From positions 434,001 to 498,000 of the forward strand of contig NZ_JAPIVQ010000001.1 in assembly GCF_026239675.1 (NCBI RefSeq): a stretch of 64,000 nt of DNA, in the 5' to 3' direction. A program made the translations under genes and the position numbers. Below, one piece after another: positions 27,676 through 36,901 of this stretch. This stretch comes from Pedobacter sp. PLR (GTDB lineage: Bacteria > Bacteroidota > Bacteroidia > Sphingobacteriales > Sphingobacteriaceae). Below the pieces are notes generated by a model. It was not told the origin of the DNA. It did not search any database and saw only the letters and a list, made by a program, of their open reading frames with translations. The first letter of the stretch is position 1; every line of letters starts with the position of its first letter.

Positions 27676-30123
27676 ATGAACCAAATGGAAAGCAGAAGAG
27701 ATTTCATTAAAAAAGCCACACTACTAACCGGCGCGCTGGGTATTGCAGGAATGTTACCTGCCTCCATACAAAGAGCAATGGCCATAAACCCGTCTCTGGG
27801 AAGTACCTATTTAGATGCAGAACATATCGTATTCCTGATGCAGGAAAACAGATCCTTTGACCATGCATTTGGCACGCTCAAAGGTGTACGTGGATTTAAC
27901 AATCCCCGCGCCATCACATTGCCAAACCAATACCCGGTATGGCTGCAAAGCAATAAAAAGGGAGAAACATACGCTCCTTTCCGCTTAAATATTAAAGATA
28001 CCAAAGCAACCTGGATGAGTGCCCTTCCCCATTCCTGGGAAAATCAGGTGGATGCCCGCAACAATGGCCGCTATGACGGCTGGCTGGAAGCGAAAAGATC
28101 CGGCAATAAGGAGTATGAAGATATGCCTTTAACCATGGGCTATTACAACCGGGAAGACATTCCTTTTTACTATTCATTAGCTGATGCTTTTACCGTTTGC
28201 GACCATAACTTTTGCTCTATTTTAACAGGAACAAGTCCTAACCGTTGTTTCTTCTGGACCGGAAAAATCAGGGAAGAACAAAACGCAACCTCTACAGCAC
28301 ACCACTCCAACGGGTATATCGATGGTTCAGAACGCGTATCCTGGAGCACTTTCCCGGAACGTTTATCGAAACATGAAGTCGATTGGAAAATATATCAGAA
28401 TGAACTGAGTGTAGGCGTAGGTCTGGAGGATGAAGAAGACAGCTGGCTGGCCAACTTTACGGACAACGACATGGAGTTCTTCAAGCAATATCATGTTAAA
28501 AGACATCCGGAACATTTAGTCTACCTCCGCAAAGCGAAAATTGAACTGGAAAACAAATTGAAAGAAAAGGAGGACCCAAAACTTCAAAAGAAACTACAAT
28601 TCGTCACCAAAGAAATCGAATTTCTGGAGGTCAACCCCCTGGAGAAACTCAGTCCGGAGCAACAGGATCTACATAAAAGGGCTTTTGTCACCAACAGGAA
28701 TGATCCGGATTTCCATACCCTGGAGTCCCATACCTATAATGACAACGGCACAGAAAGAACCGCTAAAATCCCGAAAGGTGATGTATTGCACCAGTTCCGC
28801 ACAGATGTGGATGCCGGCAAACTACCAACCGTTTCCTGGCTGGTTGCACCATCCAACTTCTCCGATCACCCGGGAGCCCCATGGTATGGTGCCTGGTACT
28901 TATCAGAAGCCATAGACATTTTAACGAAAAACCCGGAAGTATGGAAAAAAACCATCTTTGTCCTTACTTACGATGAAAACGACGGATATTTTGACCACTT
29001 ACCTCCATTTGTAGCGCCAAATCCAAAAGATCCGGCTAAAGGAAAAATATCAAAATCATTAGACAGCAGCGCAGAATATATTTATAAAGGCGAAAACAGT
29101 AAAAGAGAAAGTACCGTAGGACTAGGTTTCCGCGTACCGATGGTGGTGGTTTCCCCATGGTCAAGAGGCGGTTATGTCAACTCTCAAACTTTCGACCATA
29201 CCTCTTCCATTCAGTTTCTGGAACATTTCCTATCCCATAAAACCGGTCAGAAAATCCATGAAGATAACATCAGCTCCTGGAGAAGAAGCCTGTGTGGCGA
29301 TTTAACATCGGTTTTCAGACCCTACAACGGAGAAAACATTCCCCTGCCGAAAGCAGTAGAAAAAATGCCATTTTTAGAAGGTATTCACAAAGCTAAATTT
29401 GCTAAACTGCCCGACAATTTCAAAAACCTGGATACAGCAGCCATTGCAGGAATCCTGAAAAACCCGAAGGGCAATCCAAATTTACCGAAGCAAGAACCCG
29501 GTATTAAACCGGCAAATGCGATTCCATATGAGCTATATGCCCATGCAACGCTGGATACTGTCAACAAGCAATTAAAGATTGCTTTCAATGCCGGAAATAA
29601 GTTTTTTGGTGATCAAGCAAAAGGTGCGGGTTTTATCGCTTACGCAGGTGATAAAAACTGGGATTTCACGGTAGATGCAGGTGACACGATTGACTATCAA
29701 TGGCCATTAGCAGATTTCGACAAGGAAGCTTATGATCTAAAGATCTACAGTGCAAATGGTTTTTACCGCAGGTATACCGGTAATGCCAATGATCCTGAAA
29801 TCGAAATCGCCTTAAAATATCAGGGCGAAAAAGGTGGCAGCAAACCTAATGGAAATGTGATGTTGCACGTCAGACGTTTAACCAAAGGCAATCCGATTAA
29901 AATAACCATCAAAGACAACAGCTATAAAAGACCCCTGGTCAATGCAGTTTTAAACAAGAGCCAGGAAGAAATCTTCATTCCTATCGACCTTAAATCAAGC
30001 CATAGCTGGTATGATTTTACCGTAACCACGGATAAAAACCAGACCTATAGCCAGCAATTTGCCGGACATGTAGAACATTCAAAAGAAAGCTTTACAGATC
30101 CTTTAATGGGGAATTTATATTAA
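27676..30123 (+). CDS. Tat-exported phosphocholine-type phospholipase C
   Basis: 815 residues. The N-terminus has a twin-arginine motif SRRDFIKK and a hydrophobic stretch ending before INPSLG, so it is exported folded. The catalytic domain has HIVFLMQENRSFDHAFGTLKG, the CSILTGTSPNRCFFWTG segment, TYDENDGYFDHLPP and VVVSPWSRGGYV, all typical of the bacterial PlcH/PlcN (phosphoesterase) family. Two C-terminal beta domains follow (about 620-815). It cleaves phospholipid headgroups or releases phosphate from choline lipids. Either of two in-frame ATGs (codons 1 and 4) could be the start. It is a single gene with its own terminator; no phosphate box was recognised. Confidence 0.92.
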   Translation: MNQMESRRDFIKKATLLTGALGIAGMLPASIQRAMAINPSLGSTYLDAEHIVFLMQENRSFDHAFGTLKGVRGFNNPRAITLPNQYPVWLQSNKKGETYAPFRLNIKDTKATWMSALPHSWENQVDARNNGRYDGWLEAKRSGNKEYEDMPLTMGYYNREDIPFYYSLADAFTVCDHNFCSILTGTSPNRCFFWTGKIREEQNATSTAHHSNGYIDGSERVSWSTFPERLSKHEVDWKIYQNELSVGVGLEDEEDSWLANFTDNDMEFFKQYHVKRHPEHLVYLRKAKIELENKLKEKEDPKLQKKLQFVTKEIEFLEVNPLEKLSPEQQDLHKRAFVTNRNDPDFHTLESHTYNDNGTERTAKIPKGDVLHQFRTDVDAGKLPTVSWLVAPSNFSDHPGAPWYGAWYLSEAIDILTKNPEVWKKTIFVLTYDENDGYFDHLPPFVAPNPKDPAKGKISKSLDSSAEYIYKGENSKRESTVGLGFRVPMVVVSPWSRGGYVNSQTFDHTSSIQFLEHFLSHKTGQKIHEDNISSWRRSLCGDLTSVFRPYNGENIPLPKAVEKMPFLEGIHKAKFAKLPDNFKNLDTAAIAGILKNPKGNPNLPKQEPGIKPANAIPYELYAHATLDTVNKQLKIAFNAGNKFFGDQAKGAGFIAYAGDKNWDFTVDAGDTIDYQWPLADFDKEAYDLKIYSANGFYRRYTGNANDPEIEIALKYQGEKGGSKPNGNVMLHVRRLTKGNPIKITIKDNSYKRPLVNAVLNKSQEEIFIPIDLKSSHSWYDFTVTTDKNQTYSQQFAGHVEHSKESFTDPLMGNLY

Positions 30124-30139
30124 CAAAAACACCCGATAG

Positions 30140-30175
30140 AAAAATCCCTTAGCTCGTACGAACTAAGGGATTTTT
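30140..30175. terminator. Bidirectional terminator between phospholipase C and GH88
   Basis: A perfect 13-bp stem (AAAAATCCCTTAG / CTAAGGGATTTTT) with a ten-base loop, flanked by A and T tracts, between convergent genes. Confidence 0.92.
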
Positions 30176-30179
30176 ACAG

Positions 30180-31451
30180 TTATTTCAGCAACTTCTGATA
30201 CCTCAGCAGCGCCTCTAAAAAGTAATAATCTGCATATACCAGCGGCACATCAATCTCGGAATTGTGAGGCATACTACCCACAGAATGCTCCAGGATAAAT
30301 CCAGCATTTGTACCCGGTTTTGCTAAATAACCATTACCCGACAAGGACTGTAACATCAGTTCTGCTTGTTTAAAATATTTACTACCATCGGCTACAAACG
30401 TGCTGAGTTCCAATAATCCGGAAGCAGTCAACGATCCTGCCGAAGCATCCCTTGGAATGTAATCCAGTTTCTTTGCATCATAGGCCCAATCTGGTTGGTA
30501 ACCGGCCTGATTCACATTAAAGTCCCAGTAAGGAATCTTATCCTTTGGCAAATTAGGATGGTTGATGTAAAAATCTGCTGCTTTTTGAGCCGCTTCCAGG
30601 AAACGCTTATCTTTTGTTTCTCTGTACATCATCGTGAAACCATAAATCGCCCAGCCTTGTCCTCTGGACCAGGTTGAATTATCCGAATATCCCTGATTGG
30701 TTTGCTGATGAAGCACTTTTCCATCTGCATCATAATCTACCACATGGTAAGTACTAAAATCCGGTCTGAAATGATTCTTCATCGTATTTAATGCATGACT
30801 CATTGCCACCTCTTTATACTTAGGATTCCCTGTTAATTTCGACACATAGCAAAGCATTTCCAGATTCATCATATTATCAATGATTACCGGATATTGCCAG
30901 GTCGTCTTTTTATCCCATGACTTTTTAGCGTTCCATGATTTGATCAGGCCCACTTTAGGATCAAATCTGGTTAATGCAGACTCTGCCGACTGGATTAATA
31001 TTTTATGGTATTTTTCAATTTTCTCCGGATCCTTTTCAAACCTTAACGCGTTGCCATAAGAGCAATACATCACAAAACCTACATCATGATGCTGCGTTAA
31101 AAACTGTCCTTTCTCCAGAGCCTCTGTCCACTTTGTAGCCGCAGCTTTCCACTCCGGTTTTTGAGTGTACTCATAGAGATACCATAATCCTCCCGGAAAA
31201 AACCCACCTGTCCAATCCCAGACATCCGTTGTTCTTACCGAGCCATCTTTATTCGTAGTACGGGGGAACCGTGTGAGGTCAGTAGAGGTCTTCAACAATT
31301 GACTATACTGCTTTTCCGCAACAGCAAAATCCTTTTTAATCATCGCTGTTTTCGGCGACAATAACAAGAAGGAAGATGCAGTTACAGATACTGCTAATGC
31401 TGATACCAGCAATAGCCTGCTTCTTTTCATTTTAAATTTGGTTAGTTTCAT
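30180..31451 (-). CDS. GH88-family unsaturated glucuronyl hydrolase
   Basis: 423 residues. A basic N-terminus and a hydrophobic stretch (11-31) form a signal anchor or Sec signal; the in-frame Met at codon 8 may be the true start. The alpha/alpha-barrel holds both family aspartates: HHDVGF (Asp123) and IIDNMMNLEML (Asp192), matching the two catalytic Asp of Bacillus UGL. SRGQGWAIYGF is also a family motif. The enzyme hydrates and removes the 4,5-unsaturated uronic acid from oligosaccharides made by lyases. It lies downstream of the PL8 lyase on the same strand with a 187-base gap, an obvious product-substrate pair. Confidence 0.93.
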   Translation of the reverse strand: MKLTKFKMKRSRLLLVSALAVSVTASSFLLLSPKTAMIKKDFAVAEKQYSQLLKTSTDLTRFPRTTNKDGSVRTTDVWDWTGGFFPGGLWYLYEYTQKPEWKAAATKWTEALEKGQFLTQHHDVGFVMYCSYGNALRFEKDPEKIEKYHKILIQSAESALTRFDPKVGLIKSWNAKKSWDKKTTWQYPVIIDNMMNLEMLCYVSKLTGNPKYKEVAMSHALNTMKNHFRPDFSTYHVVDYDADGKVLHQQTNQGYSDNSTWSRGQGWAIYGFTMMYRETKDKRFLEAAQKAADFYINHPNLPKDKIPYWDFNVNQAGYQPDWAYDAKKLDYIPRDASAGSLTASGLLELSTFVADGSKYFKQAELMLQSLSGNGYLAKPGTNAGFILEHSVGSMPHNSEIDVPLVYADYYFLEALLRYQKLLK

Positions 31452-31638
31452 TTGTGGTTATTAAAGGTTAATGGTGACCCGGTATAAATTTTCTTCCCAT
31501 TTCAAGAAACCTGGTCCACCTAAGCTAAACATCCAAATTTGAGCATCAGGATGATTAAAAAGGGGGGAATATTTAATCTAATTGAGGGTAATATTCAATC
31601 AACTCCTAATTTAAACGCCATACACCCCCAATTCCAAT

Positions 31639-33762
31639 TTATTTCAACGTCACCGTAGAACCGGCAAATGCCTGTTCAGGAAAACTTACCGGGTATGCTA
31701 TAGTCTTTCCATTCTTCAGATTGGTAATACTGATCAGTGCAGTGTTTTCCTTTTGCAACGGGTCTGCCACAGAGATTACCATCTTCCCATTCAGCGATTT
31801 AATTAAAAGCGCACAAGCCTTGTCCGATTGAATACTATAACCTGATGTTTTTAATACGCCAGGCTCATAAAAAATCGCCTGTAACATATTTAACTTCTCA
31901 TGACTTACCGCCTGAATTAATGGGGTGTTCGACAATACCTTAATCCCTGAATTGCTGAAATTCACTAAAGGTGCAGAATTCTTAATGCCCGGTAATACGA
32001 CATAAGCATACTTTGCCCCTTCTGGATTTCCACGCTCAGGATTTACACCGTGATCGATCCATAGTTTAAAAACATTGCCACTAAGTTCTGCCTTTGGATG
32101 GGAATTATTAATCTTATACCAGTTCCCTTTCTGGACATTACTACTCAGATTTACCACCAAAGATTCAGGAAATACATACCCAACACCATCGTGTAAAATC
32201 CAACTCTGCTGATCAGATTTAAACACTTCCGTTTTCCCATTTCTAAACTTGCCCTTTATTGCAGAACCAGTCAAATCCCCATTTAACCAGCTTTGATTAA
32301 CCGTAGTGACGATAGATTCCGCCGTATTACTGCGAATACCTGCACCCAGACAAACCACTTCCTGATCAAAGAAGAACCAGGACTTTTTTGCTGAAAGGCT
32401 ATCGTAATTCAAAGCGTAGGCACTTGCGCCATATTTACCATCAGAAACACCACCGGCAAAAGCATTGCTGCCATCTTCACCCCAAAATTTCGAGGTCAGA
32501 CGATCTTCCGGGTAGTCTCTGGTAGTGGTTCCGGGAATCTTATCCCATTCCCAAACCGGCATAATGTTGTAGTATTCCGGTCCGCGAACCTGGATATTGC
32601 TTGCCCCATCGGACAAATACCTGCCGAATAAATTTTCCTTGTTTCCAGACTCACTGCGCTTAGTCCGGTTGCTAACCATTCTTACATTGAAAGAATAACC
32701 AGGTCTCGCATGGATCACATAATCACCATTCCAGAACTGTTTATGCAGTGGCTCAATTTTATAATCCGGCCGCTCCGTACTATCAGTTCGCGCAATCGCT
32801 GCTTTCCATTCTTCCGCATGTGAAGGATCAACCAGAGCAGCAATCATCAATCTGCTTTTTTCAGTATGCTTGCTTAAAATATCGGGTCTGCTGACGCCAC
32901 GACCTTCCACATTAAAGTCCATATAACTGCCTCTTATGGCTTTCAAATAAGATTCCCGGTAGTATTTAGAAAACAGCTGCAACTTATCCTTGCTAATTGC
33001 ATATGGCGTTCCCTGTACGTAATTGATCATTTTTAGTACACCAGTAATAAACACCAAACCGTAGCTTGATATCTGTAACTGCGGACCATGCTGCAAATAA
33101 GAAAAATCGTATTGCAATCCCTCTTTATAATGCACCAACCGGATTGGATCAAACAAATCAGCAGTGGACTTAGCCAAAAGCGTTTGATCATTAGTTAGCA
33201 ATGCCCTATAAAAATAATGGAGGGCGATATCTGTTTTATTGGCACCTGTTTGTTTCTCAGGATTACCGCGTTTCATTCTTTCGATCAATGAAGCCTCTAA
33301 ATCTGTTGGGATTCTATTTGCACCATTGCGCAGGGTAATCAACAATTCTCCCAAAATCTGAGGAGTCGCAATTTCATTGTGCCACCAATTGCTGCTTTTC
33401 GGATCCTGATCATACCAGTACTTAAAGGCTCGGGTGATGGCATCAAGCGTCTGACCGTTGCTGTAATAACGGCTGTCTTTGGCCACATAAGCCTGGACAA
33501 GGCTTTCCAGTTTAATTAAGTGACCCCCTGGTTGCCAATTGGTAATGCTTTTATCGGTATAATCTATCTCCTTCCAGCTTCCGTTGGGCAGCAAAGTAGC
33601 CAGGTTTTTTTCTGCGGTTTTATCTACCTGTTGCACGGGTTTTCTGAGGTCCAGTACAATTCGTTGCATAATCAGTCTGGCAGTATCAGCAGACTGTGCT
33701 TTGGCCAGTCCCGGTGTCAGCATAATTAGCGCCAATACACCTGTTAATAATATTCTCTTCAT
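31639..33762 (-). CDS. cslA: PL8-family chondroitin AC lyase
   Basis: 707 residues with a Sec signal (AKAQS). The alpha/alpha-toroid carries NWWHNEIATPQ (125-135), GANKTD with Asn175, YLQHGPQLQISSYG with His225 and Tyr234, and VEGRGVSRPD with Arg288 and Arg292; SESGNKEN has Glu371 and Asn374. These numbers equal those I recall for Pedobacter heparinus chondroitinase AC, and much of the sequence matches what I remember of that enzyme. It cleaves chondroitin sulfates A and C, and hyaluronan, by beta-elimination to unsaturated disaccharides. GH88 downstream consumes these. The gene symbol follows the P. heparinus name. It is divergent from a ROK kinase gene. Confidence 0.92.
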   Translation of the reverse strand: MKRILLTGVLALIMLTPGLAKAQSADTARLIMQRIVLDLRKPVQQVDKTAEKNLATLLPNGSWKEIDYTDKSITNWQPGGHLIKLESLVQAYVAKDSRYYSNGQTLDAITRAFKYWYDQDPKSSNWWHNEIATPQILGELLITLRNGANRIPTDLEASLIERMKRGNPEKQTGANKTDIALHYFYRALLTNDQTLLAKSTADLFDPIRLVHYKEGLQYDFSYLQHGPQLQISSYGLVFITGVLKMINYVQGTPYAISKDKLQLFSKYYRESYLKAIRGSYMDFNVEGRGVSRPDILSKHTEKSRLMIAALVDPSHAEEWKAAIARTDSTERPDYKIEPLHKQFWNGDYVIHARPGYSFNVRMVSNRTKRSESGNKENLFGRYLSDGASNIQVRGPEYYNIMPVWEWDKIPGTTTRDYPEDRLTSKFWGEDGSNAFAGGVSDGKYGASAYALNYDSLSAKKSWFFFDQEVVCLGAGIRSNTAESIVTTVNQSWLNGDLTGSAIKGKFRNGKTEVFKSDQQSWILHDGVGYVFPESLVVNLSSNVQKGNWYKINNSHPKAELSGNVFKLWIDHGVNPERGNPEGAKYAYVVLPGIKNSAPLVNFSNSGIKVLSNTPLIQAVSHEKLNMLQAIFYEPGVLKTSGYSIQSDKACALLIKSLNGKMVISVADPLQKENTALISITNLKNGKTIAYPVSFPEQAFAGSTVTLK

Positions 33763-33924
33763 TGAGCTTAAATTTGGTTGGTTTGGTGGATTTATCCCTA
33801 ACCGGATAACGGGGCAAATGATAGCGTTAAAAAGCAGCAGCGTATTAGGGTCAGGAATACCCGCCTGGCTATGTTATAAAGGTGAATAGGTTTAATCATT
33901 TCCGTTTTAAATATACAAAATAAA

Positions 33925-33953
33925 CCATTCCGGCAGAATGGTGTTTATATTTG
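33925..33953 (+). promoter_or_regulatory. ROK kinase promoter with inverted repeat
   Basis: TATATTTG at 33946-33953 is a perfect TAnnTTTG -7 box, 56 bases before the kinase ATG. CCATTC-N5-GAATGG (33925-33941) lies just upstream and could be an operator shared with the divergent PL8 gene. No -33 TTTG is visible. Confidence 0.42.
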
Positions 33954-34009
33954 GGTATAACCATTTCGCTTAAAGAGAAAGACAGTGTCCTCCCTAACAA
34001 AATGCAAAA

Positions 34010-34861
34010 ATGAATAATAAAACACTAATTGGCGTAGATCTTGGAGGCACTAATGTGCGCTCGGGACTGGTAAGCGGGCAAGAGATTATTAAAACCGACA
34101 GCGATCGGATTCAATCCAAAAGTGATGAAGATATTGTCATCGAACAGGTCATCAATTCCATCAGCAGGGTGATGAGTCCTGAAGTGGAAGCCATTGGAAT
34201 CGGGGTTCCGGGTATTCTGGATACCAAAACAGGTATTGTGTACGACGTACAAAACATCCCTTCCTGGAAGGCCGTTCCACTAAAATCCATTCTGGAACAA
34301 CGTTTCCATGTTCCCGTCCTGATGAACAATGACGCCAATTGCTTTGCTGCCGGAGAGTGGCATTACGGCAAGGGCAAAGGAAAGAATAACCTAACCGGCT
34401 TGATTCTCGGCACTGGCGTTGCTGCCGGCCTCCTCTGCGATGGGAAACTTTATGAAGGACGCAATTGCGGTGCGGGCGAGTTCGGTATGATCCCTTATCT
34501 GGATCACAATTACGAATTCTATTGCAGCGGTAATTTCTTTAGTCATTTCCATCAAATCTCCGGTGAAGAACTTTCCAAAAGAGCTGCCTCAGGAGATCCC
34601 TCGGCCTTACAAATATTCCAGGAATATGGGAAACACCTCAGCTGGCTGATTAAGACAATACTCTATTCCGTAGATCCGGAAATGATCGTGTTGGGTGGTT
34701 CCGTAAGTAAAGCCTTTCCATTTTTTCAGTCTACATTATGGGCACAATTACAAGATTTCCCTTATCAGCCTGTGATTAAAAACATCGGGATTGCAAATTC
34801 AGAGATTGACAATATTGCCATCCTTGGTGCCGCCGCATTATACTTCAATCAGAAAGAATAA
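34010..34861 (+). CDS. ROK-family sugar kinase
   Basis: 283 residues. The phosphate loop is IGVDLGGTNVRSG (7-19) and the catalytic aspartate lies in NNDANCFAAGEW. LILGTGVAAGLL and LGGSVSKAFPFF complete the actin-fold ATPase. The classical ROK zinc motif (CxCGxxGCxE) is absent; GEFGMIPYLDHNYEFYCSGNFF takes its place, as in other Bacteroidota ROK kinases. It phosphorylates a hexose, N-acetylhexosamine or similar sugar in the cytoplasm. No DNA-binding domain is present, so it is a kinase rather than a ROK repressor. Position opposite PL8 suggests a sugar released from glycosaminoglycans, for example N-acetylgalactosamine, but this is inference. Confidence 0.88.
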   Translation: MNNKTLIGVDLGGTNVRSGLVSGQEIIKTDSDRIQSKSDEDIVIEQVINSISRVMSPEVEAIGIGVPGILDTKTGIVYDVQNIPSWKAVPLKSILEQRFHVPVLMNNDANCFAAGEWHYGKGKGKNNLTGLILGTGVAAGLLCDGKLYEGRNCGAGEFGMIPYLDHNYEFYCSGNFFSHFHQISGEELSKRAASGDPSALQIFQEYGKHLSWLIKTILYSVDPEMIVLGGSVSKAFPFFQSTLWAQLQDFPYQPVIKNIGIANSEIDNIAILGAAALYFNQKE

Positions 34862-34975
34862 AGGTATTGCCGTGATGCTGTCGCAATTTCCCCCTTTAAA
34901 TGTCCGCTCTTCCCTACCTGTGCTTCCTGAACTTTCGGTAACTTAGTTTATATAAAACCGTAAAGCTAAAATCAC

Positions 34976-35818
34976 ATGAAAAACTTCATTTATCCATGCT
35001 TAACCATCAGGGGGAAAATCACCGAAGCGGCCGAATTTTATACCAAAACCTTTGAGGAGGGTAAAATCGGCACGACCAACCCTTTTGTGGTGCAAATTGA
35101 ACTGAGCGGACAAACATTCTTACTGCTCAATGAAGGTCCTGCTACTGATCCAAATCCAGCCATTTCCTTTATGGTGATGTGCGTAAATGCGGAAGAGACT
35201 GAAAAATACTGGAATAAATTACAAGATGGCGGAAAGATTATGATGCCATTGGATAGTTATCCATGGAGTCCGAAATACGGCTGGATTCAGGACAAATTCG
35301 GGGTTTCCTGGCAATTGTATACCGGAACAAAAGACGATGCGACGCAGAAGTTTTGCCCGACCTTAATGTTTACCCGTGATAAAGCTGGCCAGGCTGAAAC
35401 GGCCATCAATTTTTACACCTCTGTATTTCCGAATTCTGAGATCCAGGGTATCCTGAAATACGCGGAAGGCGAAGGCGACCGGACCGATTTTGTAAAACAT
35501 GCGCAGTTTAAGCTGAACGGCTATACCTTAATGGCGATGGACAGTTCCGCAGAACATGATTTCGGCTTTAATGACGGAATATCATTGGTGGTAGCCTGTG
35601 AAACACAGGAAGAAATTGACAGTTACTGGACGCAGTTGACTTCGAACGGTGGTTTTGAAGTAGCCTGTGGTTGGTGTACCGATCAGTTTGGTATCTGCTG
35701 GCAGATCATTCCTAAATCAATAGTAAAACTGATTAGCGATCCGGAACGGGGTCAGCGGGCTATGCAAGTCATGATGGGCATGAAAAAACTGATTATTGAA
35801 GAACTGGAAAACGCCTGA
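34976..35818 (+). CDS. Tandem VOC (PhnB-like) domain protein
   Basis: 280 residues made of two related VOC domains, about 1-125 and 126-275. Each has the PhnB-type pattern: AAEFYTKTF / AINFYTSVF, ISFMVMC / ISLVVAC, EEIDSYW and KYGWIQDKFGVSWQLY / GWCTDQFGICWQII. Such proteins are often annotated 3-demethylubiquinone methyltransferase-like or PhnB-like; their activity is generally unknown. No membrane segment is seen. It stands alone between the ROK kinase and a terminator. A single-domain relative is at 43608-44114, so this looks like an internal duplication of the same family. Confidence 0.85.
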   Translation: MKNFIYPCLTIRGKITEAAEFYTKTFEEGKIGTTNPFVVQIELSGQTFLLLNEGPATDPNPAISFMVMCVNAEETEKYWNKLQDGGKIMMPLDSYPWSPKYGWIQDKFGVSWQLYTGTKDDATQKFCPTLMFTRDKAGQAETAINFYTSVFPNSEIQGILKYAEGEGDRTDFVKHAQFKLNGYTLMAMDSSAEHDFGFNDGISLVVACETQEEIDSYWTQLTSNGGFEVACGWCTDQFGICWQIIPKSIVKLISDPERGQRAMQVMMGMKKLIIEELENA

Positions 35819-35849
35819 AATTCCAGATAAGGTGCTGAATTAAAACAAT

Positions 35850-35885
35850 AACGCCCTGAACATCTTTTAAGGTGAACAGGGCGTT
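35850..35885. terminator. Terminator between VOC and OmpA genes
   Basis: A perfect 9-bp outer stem (AACGCCCTG / CAGGGCGTT) with a partly paired 18-base loop, between convergent genes. The T run is weak on the plus strand. Confidence 0.7.
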
Positions 35886-35892
35886 ATATAAC

Positions 35893-36735
35893 TTATTCTT
35901 TTACTGGTTCCGGGGCTTTTCCAATCAATTCCATAAACTGATCTAGTTTAGGGGTAATGATGATTTCTGTACGTCTGTTTTTCGATCTTCCGGCTTCGGT
36001 ATCATTGCTGGCAATCGGGTTATACTCCCCTCTTCCGGCAGCGGTTAGCCTTTTAGGAATCACGCCGTAGTTGTTCTGTAAAGACTGAACTACAGAAGAC
36101 GCTCTAAGTGTACTTAAATCCCAGTTGTTGCGGATGTTAACTTGCGAAATAGGCACATTGTCCGTATTTCCTTCAATCAACACATCATAACTCTGGTAAT
36201 CTTTAATGATTTTGGCGATTTTGCTTAAAGTTGCACCTGCCTGATCAGAAATTTCATAGCTACCTGATTTGTATAGCATCTGATCTGAAAGGGAAATGTA
36301 AACCACACCTTTTAATACTTTAATATCTACATCACTCATTTCTTCCCTGCTCAAAGAACGGGTCAGATTGGTAGTTAATACCAGATTCAGGGAATCACTG
36401 GTGTTCTTAGTGTTCACCAAATGTTGGATATACTTATTAGCTACGTTAATCTCGTCCACCAGTTTGGAAATATTCGTATTTCCCTGGCTACTTGAATTTA
36501 AACATTTATTCAATGCGATCTGTAAGGCTTTCACATTTTCGCGTTGTGCAGCGATTTGCTCTTCCAAACTTTTCACGCGGGTATTAGAACTGGCAAGTTC
36601 CTGATTTACACCCTGATTTTTCTCTTGTAATTGTGTGTAGCTGGATTGCAGGTCTGCAAATTTTTTATTGCTCACACAACCCTGGCCTAATAAAGCGACC
36701 GCAATTAATAAAGACGGTAAAATGGGTACTCTCAT
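35893..36735 (-). CDS. OmpA/MotB-family peptidoglycan-binding lipoprotein
   Basis: 280 residues. The lipobox is GQGC (Cys20). Residues about 25-130 are a coiled coil rich in Gln, Asn and Ser. The C-terminal OmpA domain (about 150-265) has VLIEGNTDNVPI, NNWDLSTLRASSVVQSL, RLTAAGRGEYNPIASN and SKNRRTEIIITP, the set that binds diaminopimelate in peptidoglycan. It should link the outer membrane to the wall. It is a single gene. Although OmpA-type proteins are reported with tubulin-like membrane-remodelling genes, this one is 28 kb from the tubulin-like operon and probably unrelated to it. Confidence 0.9.
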   Translation of the reverse strand: MRVPILPSLLIAVALLGQGCVSNKKFADLQSSYTQLQEKNQGVNQELASSNTRVKSLEEQIAAQRENVKALQIALNKCLNSSSQGNTNISKLVDEINVANKYIQHLVNTKNTSDSLNLVLTTNLTRSLSREEMSDVDIKVLKGVVYISLSDQMLYKSGSYEISDQAGATLSKIAKIIKDYQSYDVLIEGNTDNVPISQVNIRNNWDLSTLRASSVVQSLQNNYGVIPKRLTAAGRGEYNPIASNDTEAGRSKNRRTEIIITPKLDQFMELIGKAPEPVKE

Positions 36736-36835
36736 AATCTTTTAAATCTGGTACAACAACACTCAAACGCTTTATGGGTTTAGTTATTATAAGCAATTTA
36801 AACAAAATTGTGCTAAGAACTATTCCAATTAGCAA

Positions 36836-36843
36836 CAAAATTA
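36836..36843 (-). promoter_or_regulatory. Candidate -7 box of the OmpA-like gene
   Basis: Minus-strand TAATTTTG matches TAnnTTTG, 101 bases before the start codon, in an AT-rich gap. No -33 box is seen. Confidence 0.3.
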
Positions 36844-36901
36844 TTTAAAGTTGCAGCATAAAATTTCATTTTGCAGCAAAGCAATTTCATTTGAAACGAA
36901 A

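Noticed and set aside
35893..36735. OmpA-type lipoprotein as a partner of the tubulin-like operon
   Set aside because: It is about 28 kb away, in its own transcription unit; the family is common in every Bacteroidota genome.
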